The translations under genes were made by a program, and so were the position numbers. The notes under the pieces are model-generated. The model was not told the DNA's origin and made no database searches. It saw only the letters and a program-made list of their open reading frames with translations. This document shows, piece by piece, positions 49,060 through 57,918 of a DNA stretch of 64,000 nucleotides; the first letter of the stretch is position 1, and every line of letters starts with the position of its first letter. This DNA is from Bacillota bacterium (GTDB lineage Bacteria > Bacillota > Clostridia > Christensenellales > Aristaeellaceae): positions 15,045 to 79,044 of the forward strand of contig JAFADG010000040.1 in assembly GCA_023425025.1 (NCBI GenBank), given 5' to 3'.

Positions 49060-50772
49060 CTACAGGCTTTTATCCTGCATTTCATATTGAGAAATCAGCG
49101 CTGAAAATTCGGCCCGAAGCGCCTGAAGCCTTGCCTGCGCGGCGCGTTTGTCACCGGCCTTCACGGCGCAGTACAATTTCAGCTTGGGCTCCGTGCCGGA
49201 AGGTCTTATGGTCACCAGGCTTCCGCCGCCGATACGCAGCTGCAGCACATCGCTGACGGGCAGCGCCGGCTGGCCGGGGGCCTGAACGCCGCCGAAAGCG
49301 TAATCCGTGACCGACTCCAGTCCGGATGCGATCAGGGACCGCGGGTCTTCCCGCAGCCGGCCCATGAAACGACCCATGCGCCGGCTGCCATCCGCCCCCG
49401 GGAAGGTGAAGCTGTCCAGACTGTTCATGTAATAGCCGTATTGCCGATACAGCTCCTCCAGCACCTCGGGCAGCGTTTGATGCCGGCTTTTGTGGTATGC
49501 GGCCATGTCGCAAATCATCAAAATGGCGCCCACGGCGTCCTTGTCCCGCACATACGCGCCGGTCAGATAGCCGCAGCTTTCCTCAAAGCCGAAAATGAAC
49601 CGATCGGCGGCCTCCCGCTTTTCCAGCAGGCCGATCTGCTCCCCTATGAACTTGAACCCGGTCAATACGTTCAACAAAGACACGCCGTACGCTTGCGCGA
49701 TGGCGGCGGCCATTTCGCTGGTGACGATGGTCTTGACCGCCACCGGGTCCCGGGGCATTGCCGACCGCTCCGTGCGGATACTGCAAATATAATGCAGCAA
49801 AAGAACGCCTACCTCATTGCCGGTGAGCCGCACATACCGGCCGTCCGCCCAGGCCGCGACGCCGACGCGGTCACAATCGGGATCGGTCGCCAATACAAGG
49901 TCCGCCCCCGCCTGCCGGGCAAGCTGCATGCTCAGCTCCATGGCGCCGTCTTCCTCCGGGTTGGGGCAGGGGCAGGTAGGAAAGCCCCCGTCCGGCATTT
50001 CCTGCTCTGGCACGATGTGCAGATCCCCATAGCCGCCAAGGCCAAGGATGCGGGTCACGCATTCCCGCCCCGCGCCGTTCAGCGGCGAATACACAAGCCT
50101 TACAGGCTCCAGCTTGTCAGGGGCGAGCCTTTGTTTCAGGATATCCTTCAAATAGGCTTCCACTACCGCTTCGCCTATATAGCGGATACAGGGATTGGCC
50201 TCAGGATCAAAAGGGCTGAGGCGAACGTCCCCAAAGGGATCGACGCTTTGTATCTGCTCCGATATGGTCTCCGCCGCCTGGGTAGTGATCTGGCACCCGT
50301 CGCTTGCGTAGACCTTGTAACCGTTATACGGCGCGGGGTTGTGGCTGGCCGTAATGCAGACGCCGGCATCGCAATGCAAATAGCGCACGGCGTAGGACAG
50401 CGCCGGCGTTGGCATCAGGCGGGGATAGATATGGGCGGTAATGCGGTTGGCCGCCAGAACGCGGGCGGTTTCCTCCGCAAAAAGGCGCGACTTGCGGCGG
50501 CTGTCATAGGCGATGGCCACGCAGGCGCTTTTCTTTGTTTTCAAAAGATGGTTGGCAAGCCCCTGGGTTGCCTGCCGTACCGTATAGATATTCATGCGGT
50601 TGGTGCCCGCGCCCATCACGCCCCGCAAACCGCCTGTTCCAAAGGCCAAAGTGCCGCAAAAGCAGTCTTCCATGGGCTGGCTGTCCGCGGCGAGCGCGTC
50701 CAGCTCCGCCACCACATCCGGATCCTCGCGGGCCAGCTCCCGCCATGTTTCAAAAAGCCCGGCATCACGCAT
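49060..50772 (-). CDS. pgm: Alpha-phosphohexomutase (phosphoglucomutase/phosphomannomutase)
   Basis: The 570-residue protein has all four phosphohexomutase domains. The phosphoserine is Ser143 in TASHNPAPYNGYK. The metal loop is DPDCDRVGV, the sugar-specificity loop GFEESCGYLTG, and the phosphate-binding loop IRPSGTEPKLK. It interconverts hexose 1- and 6-phosphates. The GFEES loop does not separate glucose from mannose with certainty. Placement in an operon with GH29, GH2 and GH3, next to a GH130 phosphorylase in the opposite operon, suggests that it takes up mannose 1-phosphate. Confidence 0.93.
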   Translation of the reverse strand: MRDAGLFETWRELAREDPDVVAELDALAADSQPMEDCFCGTLAFGTGGLRGVMGAGTNRMNIYTVRQATQGLANHLLKTKKSACVAIAYDSRRKSRLFAEETARVLAANRITAHIYPRLMPTPALSYAVRYLHCDAGVCITASHNPAPYNGYKVYASDGCQITTQAAETISEQIQSVDPFGDVRLSPFDPEANPCIRYIGEAVVEAYLKDILKQRLAPDKLEPVRLVYSPLNGAGRECVTRILGLGGYGDLHIVPEQEMPDGGFPTCPCPNPEEDGAMELSMQLARQAGADLVLATDPDCDRVGVAAWADGRYVRLTGNEVGVLLLHYICSIRTERSAMPRDPVAVKTIVTSEMAAAIAQAYGVSLLNVLTGFKFIGEQIGLLEKREAADRFIFGFEESCGYLTGAYVRDKDAVGAILMICDMAAYHKSRHQTLPEVLEELYRQYGYYMNSLDSFTFPGADGSRRMGRFMGRLREDPRSLIASGLESVTDYAFGGVQAPGQPALPVSDVLQLRIGGGSLVTIRPSGTEPKLKLYCAVKAGDKRAAQARLQALRAEFSALISQYEMQDKSL

Positions 50773-50796
50773 ATCCCGTCACCCCCGCGCCGCTAT

Positions 50797-53058
50797 TCAA
50801 AGCACCCACGTCTCCTGCCAGATCGTTTTGCCTCCGTCCTCCAACCGCAGCAAAAAAGCGCCGCGCTGCACTTGGAGGCGCATATGCCGGTTCCACACGG
50901 CCAGGTCCCGGGCCTGTAAGGCGAGCTTGACCGGCACGCTCTGCCCCGCGGGGACACAGGCCTTGGCATAGGCTTTCAATTCCTTCACGCGGGGCACCGC
51001 ATCGGCGGCCATATCGGTGACAAACAGCAGCGGCACGGCGCTTTCCGCCCGGTCGCCGCTGTTGGTGATCTGCATACTGATTTGCGCCAGCGGCGTTTCA
51101 TCCGCCGTTATTTCTCCCGTGGGAGGAGCCAAGGGGCGCAGCGCGATGTTGGAATAGATAATCTGCCCGTACCCAAAGCCGTCCCCGAAGGAGAAAAGAG
51201 GCTTGTCCAGGGGCGGCTTGTCGCAGTAGGCCTGGGGCGTGACCCCCGCTTTGAGATTATAGTATACGGGCAGCTGCCCGGCGTGGGCGGGAAAGGAAAC
51301 CGGCAGCCGTCCGCTGGGGGAGAACAGGCCGAAGACCGCCTGAGCGATGGCCAGGCCGCCCTGGGGGCCGGGATAGAAGCTCACAAGCAGCGCGTCGGTA
51401 TCCCGCGCGATGTCGGCAACGGCATAGGGCCGCCCCAGAACGAGCACAGTGACAAGCCCCCGCGCCGCGGCGCGCACCCTTGCAAACAGCTCATGCTGCC
51501 CATCCGGCAACGTCAGGCGGCCGCAGTCCATGCCTTCGCCGCAATCCATTTGCCCGCCGGCGGAAAGCGCCGCGCCATTTCTGTCAAACTGCACAGCTTG
51601 AAACCGGCTGGAGGAGCCGCCCAGCGCCAGAAGCGTCACATCGCACCTGGCGGCCAGTGCCGCGGCGCGCCCGGGGTCACCGCCATCGTTATGCAGTATT
51701 TTCACATGCGCGCCCGCCTGCCCGGCGACGGCGCGAAGGCCGTCCAGCAGCGTATGACAATCCTCCCCGCGTACCGGCGGGCTGTAATCGCCCAGCTGGC
51801 GGTATACATCGTCGGCGGCGGGACCGATCAGCGCCACGGTTTTTTCCGCGCCGGCAGTCAGGGGAAGGACGCCGCTGTTTTTGAGCAGCACCAGGCTTTC
51901 CCTGGCGATATCGAACGACTGGGGCCAAGCGGCGTAGTCAAAGGCGGCGGGATTTGATTCCTCCGGCAGGAAGGGGCGCTCGAACAGACCCTGCTCAAAT
52001 TTCAGCTTAAGGACGCGGATGACCGCCTGATCCAGGCGCTCCTCCGGCACAAACCCCTGCTCCACCGCCTCGTCCAAACGGGAAAAGGCGGTGTCCCACA
52101 GGCTGATGTCAACGCCTGATTCCAGCGCCAGCGCGCCGGAGCGCACATTGTCGCCGGTGAGCATATCCAGGCGGTCAACGGCGCAGCCGTCCGCCATCAC
52201 GACGCCGTCAAACCCGTATTCATTTCGCAGTATATCGGTGAGCAGCCCGGCGCTGGCGTGGCATGGGACCCCATCAATCTCGTTGTAGGCCGCCATGATG
52301 CCCTTGACGCCGGCCTCGCAGGCTGCTTGGGCCGCCGGCAGGTGGATCTCCCGCAGCTCCCGCGGGCCGATGCGCGCGGCGCTGGCGTTGATCCCTCCCG
52401 TGGTTTCGCCCTGAGCGCAAAAATGCTTTGCTACCACCGCCACACCCTGGCTTTGAATTCCCCGGACGATGGCCCTGGCAAAACCGGCGGCGAGGAACGG
52501 GTCTTCGCCGTAACATTCCTCGCTGCGGCCCCAGCGCGGGTCCCGCAGTATGTCCAGCATGGACACAAGGGCCAGGTTCACCCCCAGCTCCCGCAGCTGA
52601 CGGCCGCACACCTCCCCCGCCTTGTACAAAAGATCGGGGCGGAAGGTGGCTCCCGCGGCCAGGTTGACCGGCAGCAGATAACCATCAAGCGCCTGGTGGC
52701 CGTGGGGGCATTCGCTGCTTAAAAGCATGGGTATTTGAAAGCGCGAATGGCGCAGCACATAGGCCTGCGCCAGGTTGTAGGCCTTTATGGCCAGCTTCCC
52801 ATACAGGCCTGTTTCCCATGTCTTTTTCGACCAGGGGTCCGCCCGGTACAGGCCGTACAAGACGCCCAGCCCGCCAAAATGGCGGGCCTCCCGCATGAAT
52901 TCTTCGCTCAGCGCAAGCTCTCCGCCTCGCCGGGTATAGCTGTCAAAGCCGTACAGACGCTGATTGAGCTGCCCCGCCTTTTCCCGAAGCGTCAGGCGCG
53001 CGCAAAGGTCCCGGGCGCGCTCCTCCGGGGAACGCGCGGTGTCCTGATAAGGTTCCAT
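50797..53058 (-). CDS. GH3 beta-glycosidase
   Basis: The 753-residue protein has a GH3 N-terminal barrel, a second alpha/beta sandwich and a C-terminal fibronectin-III-like domain. DPRWGRSEECYGEDP (173-187) is the family signature, Lys211-His212 form KHF, and the nucleophile is Asp290 in VVMADGCAVD. The usual W after this Asp is replaced by G-C. The C-terminal Fn3 domain ends with NRHMRLQVQRGAF. There is no signal peptide. It may be a beta-glucosidase, beta-xylosidase or another exo-beta-glycosidase; sequence alone does not decide. It lies 24 bp behind the LacI gene. Confidence 0.92.
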   Translation of the reverse strand: MEPYQDTARSPEERARDLCARLTLREKAGQLNQRLYGFDSYTRRGGELALSEEFMREARHFGGLGVLYGLYRADPWSKKTWETGLYGKLAIKAYNLAQAYVLRHSRFQIPMLLSSECPHGHQALDGYLLPVNLAAGATFRPDLLYKAGEVCGRQLRELGVNLALVSMLDILRDPRWGRSEECYGEDPFLAAGFARAIVRGIQSQGVAVVAKHFCAQGETTGGINASAARIGPRELREIHLPAAQAACEAGVKGIMAAYNEIDGVPCHASAGLLTDILRNEYGFDGVVMADGCAVDRLDMLTGDNVRSGALALESGVDISLWDTAFSRLDEAVEQGFVPEERLDQAVIRVLKLKFEQGLFERPFLPEESNPAAFDYAAWPQSFDIARESLVLLKNSGVLPLTAGAEKTVALIGPAADDVYRQLGDYSPPVRGEDCHTLLDGLRAVAGQAGAHVKILHNDGGDPGRAAALAARCDVTLLALGGSSSRFQAVQFDRNGAALSAGGQMDCGEGMDCGRLTLPDGQHELFARVRAAARGLVTVLVLGRPYAVADIARDTDALLVSFYPGPQGGLAIAQAVFGLFSPSGRLPVSFPAHAGQLPVYYNLKAGVTPQAYCDKPPLDKPLFSFGDGFGYGQIIYSNIALRPLAPPTGEITADETPLAQISMQITNSGDRAESAVPLLFVTDMAADAVPRVKELKAYAKACVPAGQSVPVKLALQARDLAVWNRHMRLQVQRGAFLLRLEDGGKTIWQETWVL

Positions 53059-53082
53059 GGCGCTTCCTCCCCGCCGCCTGCT

Positions 53083-54096
53083 TTATACGTTTTCCAGCCC
53101 GCCGCGATACAGTATGTTGGTCGCCACATAGCTGACCTCGTAGGGCGCGTCGGGATAGTCCGCGTGGAACATCAGCTTGCGGGCCAGGCCCTTGCCCAGG
53201 GCGGCGGTTTCCACATTCACGGTGGTGATCCGACCGGCGACGTTGGCATATTCCGGGTTGTTGTCAAACCCCGTCAGCACAAAGCCTTCCGGCTGTTTCC
53301 GCCCGGCTTCGTTCAGATAGCGGCTGACGAAGTGGGCGATAAAGTCGCTGGGGCAGACAAAGCCGTCCGGCCATGTTTTGAGCCCGGACAAAAAGTCGCT
53401 GATCTCCTCATAGTGGCTGCGCAGTCCAATAGGGCCTGTCATGCAAAGGGCGGGGTCCACCGGGATGTGCAGCGCCCTGTGGGCATCCAAAAACCCCTGA
53501 TAACGGTCAAAGTTTGTTTGCGCGTAGTTGACATCCCCGATAAAGCCAAGCCGCTTCCTGCCGCCGGACAGCAGCTTCGCCGTGATTTCGCAGATGCGGA
53601 TGCGCCCTTCCAGGATGACAAGATCGCCGTTGAGCTCCTGGGGCGTGATGGACGGAACGGTATCCAGAAAGACCTTGGGCAGGGGCTGGGCCGTCAGGAG
53701 CCGCAGCAGCTTTTCATTGTAGACATTCAGCACAATAAAGCCGTCCACAGACTCCGCGTCCAGGGAAGACGGCAGGGTATAGCCTTCATGATAGGAAGTA
53801 GGCATATACGTATACATCATATTGATGTCATAGCTGGCAAGCTCCTTGGCAATATGATGGATGATCTGCATCCAGAAGGAAGAGGATTCCGGGCGCGACA
53901 CCACGATGGAAAAAGTGCGGTCCGCCGCCTTTACGGGGGCGGGCGCGGAGGGAGAATACTTTATTTCAACAGCCTTGCGCGTAATCTGCTGGCGCATTTC
54001 CTCGGATACGCCGGGACGGTTGTTCAATGCCTTCCACACTGTGATCCTGGATACGCCGGCAGCATCCGCCAGATCCTGCATCGTGACTTTTCCCAT
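53083..54096 (-). CDS. LacI-family transcriptional regulator
   Basis: The 337-residue repressor has a LacI helix-turn-helix (TMQDLADAAGVSRITVWKALNNRPGVSEE, residues 4-32), the YSPSAPAP hinge segment, and a periplasmic-binding-protein-like sensor domain (SIVVSRPESSSFWMQIIHHI, GFVLTGFDNNPEYANV, RGGLENV at the end). It is the first gene of the glycoside hydrolase operon and diverges from the importer/GH130/GH38/GH20 operon. Palindromic ATGTTAATTAACAT and ATTGTTAA sites in the shared region suggest it controls both operons. Confidence 0.93.
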   Translation of the reverse strand: MGKVTMQDLADAAGVSRITVWKALNNRPGVSEEMRQQITRKAVEIKYSPSAPAPVKAADRTFSIVVSRPESSSFWMQIIHHIAKELASYDINMMYTYMPTSYHEGYTLPSSLDAESVDGFIVLNVYNEKLLRLLTAQPLPKVFLDTVPSITPQELNGDLVILEGRIRICEITAKLLSGGRKRLGFIGDVNYAQTNFDRYQGFLDAHRALHIPVDPALCMTGPIGLRSHYEEISDFLSGLKTWPDGFVCPSDFIAHFVSRYLNEAGRKQPEGFVLTGFDNNPEYANVAGRITTVNVETAALGKGLARKLMFHADYPDAPYEVSYVATNILYRGGLENV

Positions 54097-54394
54097 TTGC
54101 TTCCCTCGCCTTATTCTAGTGAGACAAGCATACTACAATTCCATCAATAAGTCAACATGTTAATTAACATTGTTAACTTCCGGAAATTCACAGCGTCGGA
54201 AAATACTGAGCACAATGAACATAAACATGCGCCATTTTTAAAATATTTTACCCTCACCTATTGCAATTTCATAAGTGTCGTGCTATACTTCCAAACAACA
54301 GCAAGTGACAATTGTTAATTCATTAGTATTATTTTATCCATTATTAACGTATAAAGGCAACTATTGTTAACTTGCCAGAAGATGGAGGAACAGC
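54097..54394. promoter_or_regulatory. Divergent lacI / glycan-importer regulatory region with LacI sites
   Basis: For lacI, on the minus strand, TTGACT (54155-54150) and TATGCT (54132-54127) are 17 bp apart. For the importer, on the plus strand, TTGCAA (54261-54266) and TATACT (54284-54289) are also 17 bp apart. A perfect 14-bp palindrome ATGTTAATTAACAT lies at 54157-54170 beside the lacI -35 box. ATTGTTAACTT occurs at 54169-54179 and 54363-54373, and ATTGTTAATT at 54311-54320. The latter two lie downstream of the importer start, as repressor sites often do. Confidence 0.75.
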
Positions 54395-55378
54395 ATGCTG
54401 GGAAAGAATCAGGAAAGGATCGGCGCAGCGTCCGTCCGCCTTCACAAACCCAGGAGAAAATGGACAAAGGAAGATATCGAGCTGGGGATTCTGGGACTGC
54501 CCACTTTTATATGGTATGTGCTCTTTTGTTATCTTCCTATGTTCGGGCTGCTGATTGCTTTCAAGGATTACCGCATTTTTCCCAAGCAAAGCTTCCTGTA
54601 TAATCTTTTGTACAGCGACTGGGCAGGTTTTGGCAACTTCACGTACTTTATCAAAAACAATGCTTTTGGCATGCTGCTTCGCAACACGATTTTGTACAAT
54701 ATCGTGTTTATTGTTCTGGGCACAGTGATCCCCGTCAGTTTGGCGATTATGATTAACGAAATTTACTCCAGGCGCAAATCAAAGATTTACCAGACGCTGA
54801 TGTTCTTTCCCCACTTTTTATCCTGGGTAGTCGTCAGCTATTTCGTGTTTGCCTTTTTAAATCAGGACCGGGGGCTGCTCAATTCCGTTGTGCAAATGTT
54901 CGGCGGGAAAAAGGTTACCTGGTATGCCCAGCCGCAATACTGGCCATTCTTCTTCACCATCCTTTCCATGTGGAAAAGCATCGGCTACAGCATGGTGGTG
55001 TATCTGGCCAGCATTACAGGCATTGACCAATCGCTGTATGAAGCCGCCATGCTCGATGGCGCCAGCAAATGGCAGCAGGCAAGATTCATCACGCTGCCCA
55101 TGCTAAAAATGATCGTCATCGTCATGTTCATATTAAGCGTCGGCAGAATCTTCTACTCTGACTTTGGCCTGTTTTATCAAGTTACCCAGGGCGTGCCAAA
55201 CTCGCTGTATAAGGTGGCCTCCACCTTTGATACCTATGTGTACATGGCATTGCAGCGCAATGCGCCCATCGGCAAAACGGCCGCGGCTTCCATGTTCCAA
55301 TCCGTTGCGTGCTGCATTACCATCCTTATGGCCAACTTTATCGTCTCCAAAATCGACAAAGACAGTTCCTTATTCTAA
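54395..55378 (+). CDS. Carbohydrate ABC transporter permease, LplB type
   Basis: The 327-residue protein has six helices and the LplB signature MWKSIGYSMVVYLASITGIDQSLYEAAMLDGASKWQQARFITLP, which includes the EAA loop. The segment PTFIWYVLFCYLPMFGLLIAFKDYRIF at the start is typical of family importers for complex oligosaccharides. The ATG has GGAGGAACAGC upstream. It is the first gene of a six-gene operon: two permeases, binding protein, GH130, GH38, GH20. No ATPase is encoded with it. Confidence 0.93.
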   Translation: MLGKNQERIGAASVRLHKPRRKWTKEDIELGILGLPTFIWYVLFCYLPMFGLLIAFKDYRIFPKQSFLYNLLYSDWAGFGNFTYFIKNNAFGMLLRNTILYNIVFIVLGTVIPVSLAIMINEIYSRRKSKIYQTLMFFPHFLSWVVVSYFVFAFLNQDRGLLNSVVQMFGGKKVTWYAQPQYWPFFFTILSMWKSIGYSMVVYLASITGIDQSLYEAAMLDGASKWQQARFITLPMLKMIVIVMFILSVGRIFYSDFGLFYQVTQGVPNSLYKVASTFDTYVYMALQRNAPIGKTAAASMFQSVACCITILMANFIVSKIDKDSSLF

Positions 55379-55396
55379 GGAAAGGAGGGCATCCCC

Positions 55397-56326
55397 ATGG
55401 AAAAGGCAGAAAAAATGACCCGGCCGGAAAGCTTTCAAATGAACCGTGTCAAGCCCATGACAAACCGGATATACAATGTGCTGTTTTTATTGCTTGCCGC
55501 GTGCAGCATCTTCCCTGTCGTTTTCGTTTTCATGATCTCCGTCTCATCGGAAGAATCCATCCGCAGGGTTGGTTATAGCTTTATCCCCATGCAATTCTCC
55601 AGCCGGGCCTATGAGTTTTTGTGGAACGAGCGGAATATGATCTTTGACGCACTGTTCATATCTGTATCGGTCACGGTCATCGGCACGCTGCTTGGCCTTA
55701 TTTTGAATACGACCATGGGGTATTCGCTATCCCGGCCCAATTTTCGGATAAAGCCGTTTTATACCTGGGTCATTTTTATCCCCATGCTTTTTAGCGGTGG
55801 TATGGTTGCCAGCTATGTGGTCAACGCCAATATCTTAGGCCTTCGCAATACCATCTGGGCGCTGATTCTGCCGCTGGCGGGGTCCTCGTACAACATTGTC
55901 ATCTCCAAAACCTTTTTCAAAAGCACCGTGCCGGACAGTATCATTGAATCCGCGAAGATTGACGGCGCATCCCAGATCCGGACCTATGCCAGCATCGTAA
56001 TGCCCATATCCAAACCCCTGCTGGCCACCATCGGCATTTTCATGTGCTTTGGTTATTGGAATGATTGGTTTCAATCTTCCCTGTACATCTCCAAAGCGAA
56101 CCTTGTATCCCTCCAAGCGCTTCTCAACAATATGATGAGAACGCTGACCTACCTGGCTAACAATCCGACCGCAGGCCTTTCGCTGGTACAGTACCGCAAC
56201 CAAATGCCCAGCGAATCTGTCCGGATGGCCATTGCAATTGTGATCGTAATCCCCATCGCGTGCGCGTATCCGTTCTTCCAGAAATATTTCATTTCCGGAT
56301 TAACGATTGGTGCGGTGAAGGGTTAA
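55397..56326 (+). CDS. Carbohydrate ABC transporter permease, LplC type
   Basis: The 309-residue protein pairs with the LplB-type subunit. SKTFFKSTVPDSIIESAKIDGASQIRTYASIVMPISKPL holds the EAA loop, and MTNRIYNVLFLLLAACSIFPVVFVFMISVS is the standard start. The end YPFFQKYFISGLTIGAVKG is highly conserved in the LplC group. It starts 18 bp after the LplB-type stop codon, with GGAGGG as ribosome site. Confidence 0.93.
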   Translation: MEKAEKMTRPESFQMNRVKPMTNRIYNVLFLLLAACSIFPVVFVFMISVSSEESIRRVGYSFIPMQFSSRAYEFLWNERNMIFDALFISVSVTVIGTLLGLILNTTMGYSLSRPNFRIKPFYTWVIFIPMLFSGGMVASYVVNANILGLRNTIWALILPLAGSSYNIVISKTFFKSTVPDSIIESAKIDGASQIRTYASIVMPISKPLLATIGIFMCFGYWNDWFQSSLYISKANLVSLQALLNNMMRTLTYLANNPTAGLSLVQYRNQMPSESVRMAIAIVIVIPIACAYPFFQKYFISGLTIGAVKG

Positions 56327-56352
56327 CGAAATAAAATCCAAGGAGAAACGGT

Positions 56353-57765
56353 ATGAAGAAGGTCCTTACACTGGTTCTGTCCCTGTGCATGCTCTTTAGC
56401 ATGGTGAGCTTCGCCTCCGCCGAGGACGTAGTTACCCTGCGCTGGGTCACCATCGGCAGCGGCATGCCCGTCAACTACGATGCATGGCTCCAAAAGGTGA
56501 ATCCCTACCTGGCCGAGAAGATCGGCGTGAACATTGACATGGAAGTCGTTTCCTGGGGCGACTGGGGCAACCGCCGCAGCGTCATTGTCAACACCAACGA
56601 GCCCTTTGACATCATTTTCGGTGACAGCGGCACGTACAACTCCGATGTGAATCTGGGCGCCTACCTGGACATCACGGATCTTGTGGCCACCGCCGCTCCC
56701 ACGCTGTACAGCATGATCCCCGCCAGCTATTGGGACGCCTGCCGCATCGGCGGAAAAGTCTACGCTGTGCCCACCTACAAGGACAGCTCCCAAAGCCAGT
56801 ACTTTGTATGGGATCAGGCCTTGTTGGATGAGCTGAAGCTGGACGCTTCCGACGTTCACACCCTGGAAGCCGCCGCCCCGCTTTTGACCGCCATCAAGGA
56901 TGCCAAGGGCGAAGCTTCCTTCCCCCTTTCCACCAGCAGCACCGCCTCCTTCGTGCTGTCCCAGTATGACAACATGAACACCGGCCTGAACGCCATCGGC
57001 GTCCGCTTTGACGATGCTGCCGCGAAGGTTGTGCCCGTGTACGAGCAGGAAGACGTTATGGCTTCTCTGAACATCCTGCATTCCTGGTTTGAGTCCGGCA
57101 TCATCAACTCCGATGCCTCTACCTTGCCTGAAAACGCCAAGTATCGTCCTTGCGCCATCGCGCAGGGCTGGCCCAGCGCTGCCAAGACCACATGGGGCCC
57201 GAACATGGGCGTGGAAGCGGTTGCCTATCAGTGGGGCGAGACCATCGTGTCCAATGACACGGTTCGCGGCTCTTTGAACAGCATCTCCGTAAACAGCCAG
57301 TATCCCGAAAAGGCGTTGGCCTTCCTGGAACTGCTCAATACCGACACCTGGCTGCGTGACTCCTTCTACTATGGCCTGGAAGGCGACAACTGGCAGTATA
57401 CCGACACCGGCCGCGTGCACAAGAACAACACCGACTGGACCATGGCCGGCTACACCCAGGGCACCTTCTTCCAAGTGACCCCCACCGACGATGTCGAAAT
57501 CAACCAGTGGGACGAAGTGAAGGCTCTGAACGAGGCTGCCAAGCCTTCCGTGCTGCTGGGCTTCACCTTCGACACCACCAAGGTTCAGGATCAGATCGCC
57601 AGCTGCAATGAGATTACCAAACGCTACAGCAGCGAAGTTCTGACCGGCACCACCGATCCCGCCGTGGCTGTTCCTCAGATGATGGAAGAAATGCGCGCTG
57701 CGGGCTTTGACGAGATCGTTGCCGAGGCGCAGGCCCAGGTCGATGCCTTTATGGCCGCCAAGTAA
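56353..57765 (+). CDS. Extracellular solute-binding protein of the LplA type
   Basis: The 470-residue protein has a signal peptide, MKKVLTLVLSLCMLFSMVSF, cut after ASA at 23. The only nearby Cys (12) lies within the hydrophobic core and is not a lipobox. Family features are VTLRWVTIGSGMP, the FDIIFGDSGTY segment and the GLEGDNWQYTDTGRV motif near 337-351, shared by binding proteins of LplBC systems. The ligand should be a host-type oligosaccharide judging from the neighbouring enzymes. It lies 26 bp after the second permease. Confidence 0.9.
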   Translation: MKKVLTLVLSLCMLFSMVSFASAEDVVTLRWVTIGSGMPVNYDAWLQKVNPYLAEKIGVNIDMEVVSWGDWGNRRSVIVNTNEPFDIIFGDSGTYNSDVNLGAYLDITDLVATAAPTLYSMIPASYWDACRIGGKVYAVPTYKDSSQSQYFVWDQALLDELKLDASDVHTLEAAAPLLTAIKDAKGEASFPLSTSSTASFVLSQYDNMNTGLNAIGVRFDDAAAKVVPVYEQEDVMASLNILHSWFESGIINSDASTLPENAKYRPCAIAQGWPSAAKTTWGPNMGVEAVAYQWGETIVSNDTVRGSLNSISVNSQYPEKALAFLELLNTDTWLRDSFYYGLEGDNWQYTDTGRVHKNNTDWTMAGYTQGTFFQVTPTDDVEINQWDEVKALNEAAKPSVLLGFTFDTTKVQDQIASCNEITKRYSSEVLTGTTDPAVAVPQMMEEMRAAGFDEIVAEAQAQVDAFMAAK

Positions 57766-57918
57766 CAAGAAGATTTTCCCGTAACCCACAAGTAACCGCC
57801 CGCCCGCGCGGCACCGGTGTTCTGCCTTGGGGAACCACCGAGGTTTTCTAAGACCAATCATCGCTGCCCGCGGGCGTTTTTACAAAAAAGCTTTCCAGGG
57901 AAAATGGAGGAATCAATC

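Noticed and set aside
56323..57861. 512-codon open frame opposite the LplA-type binding protein
   Set aside because: Gly/Val/Ala/His-rich shadow; the plus strand has a signal peptide, ribosome site and family motifs.
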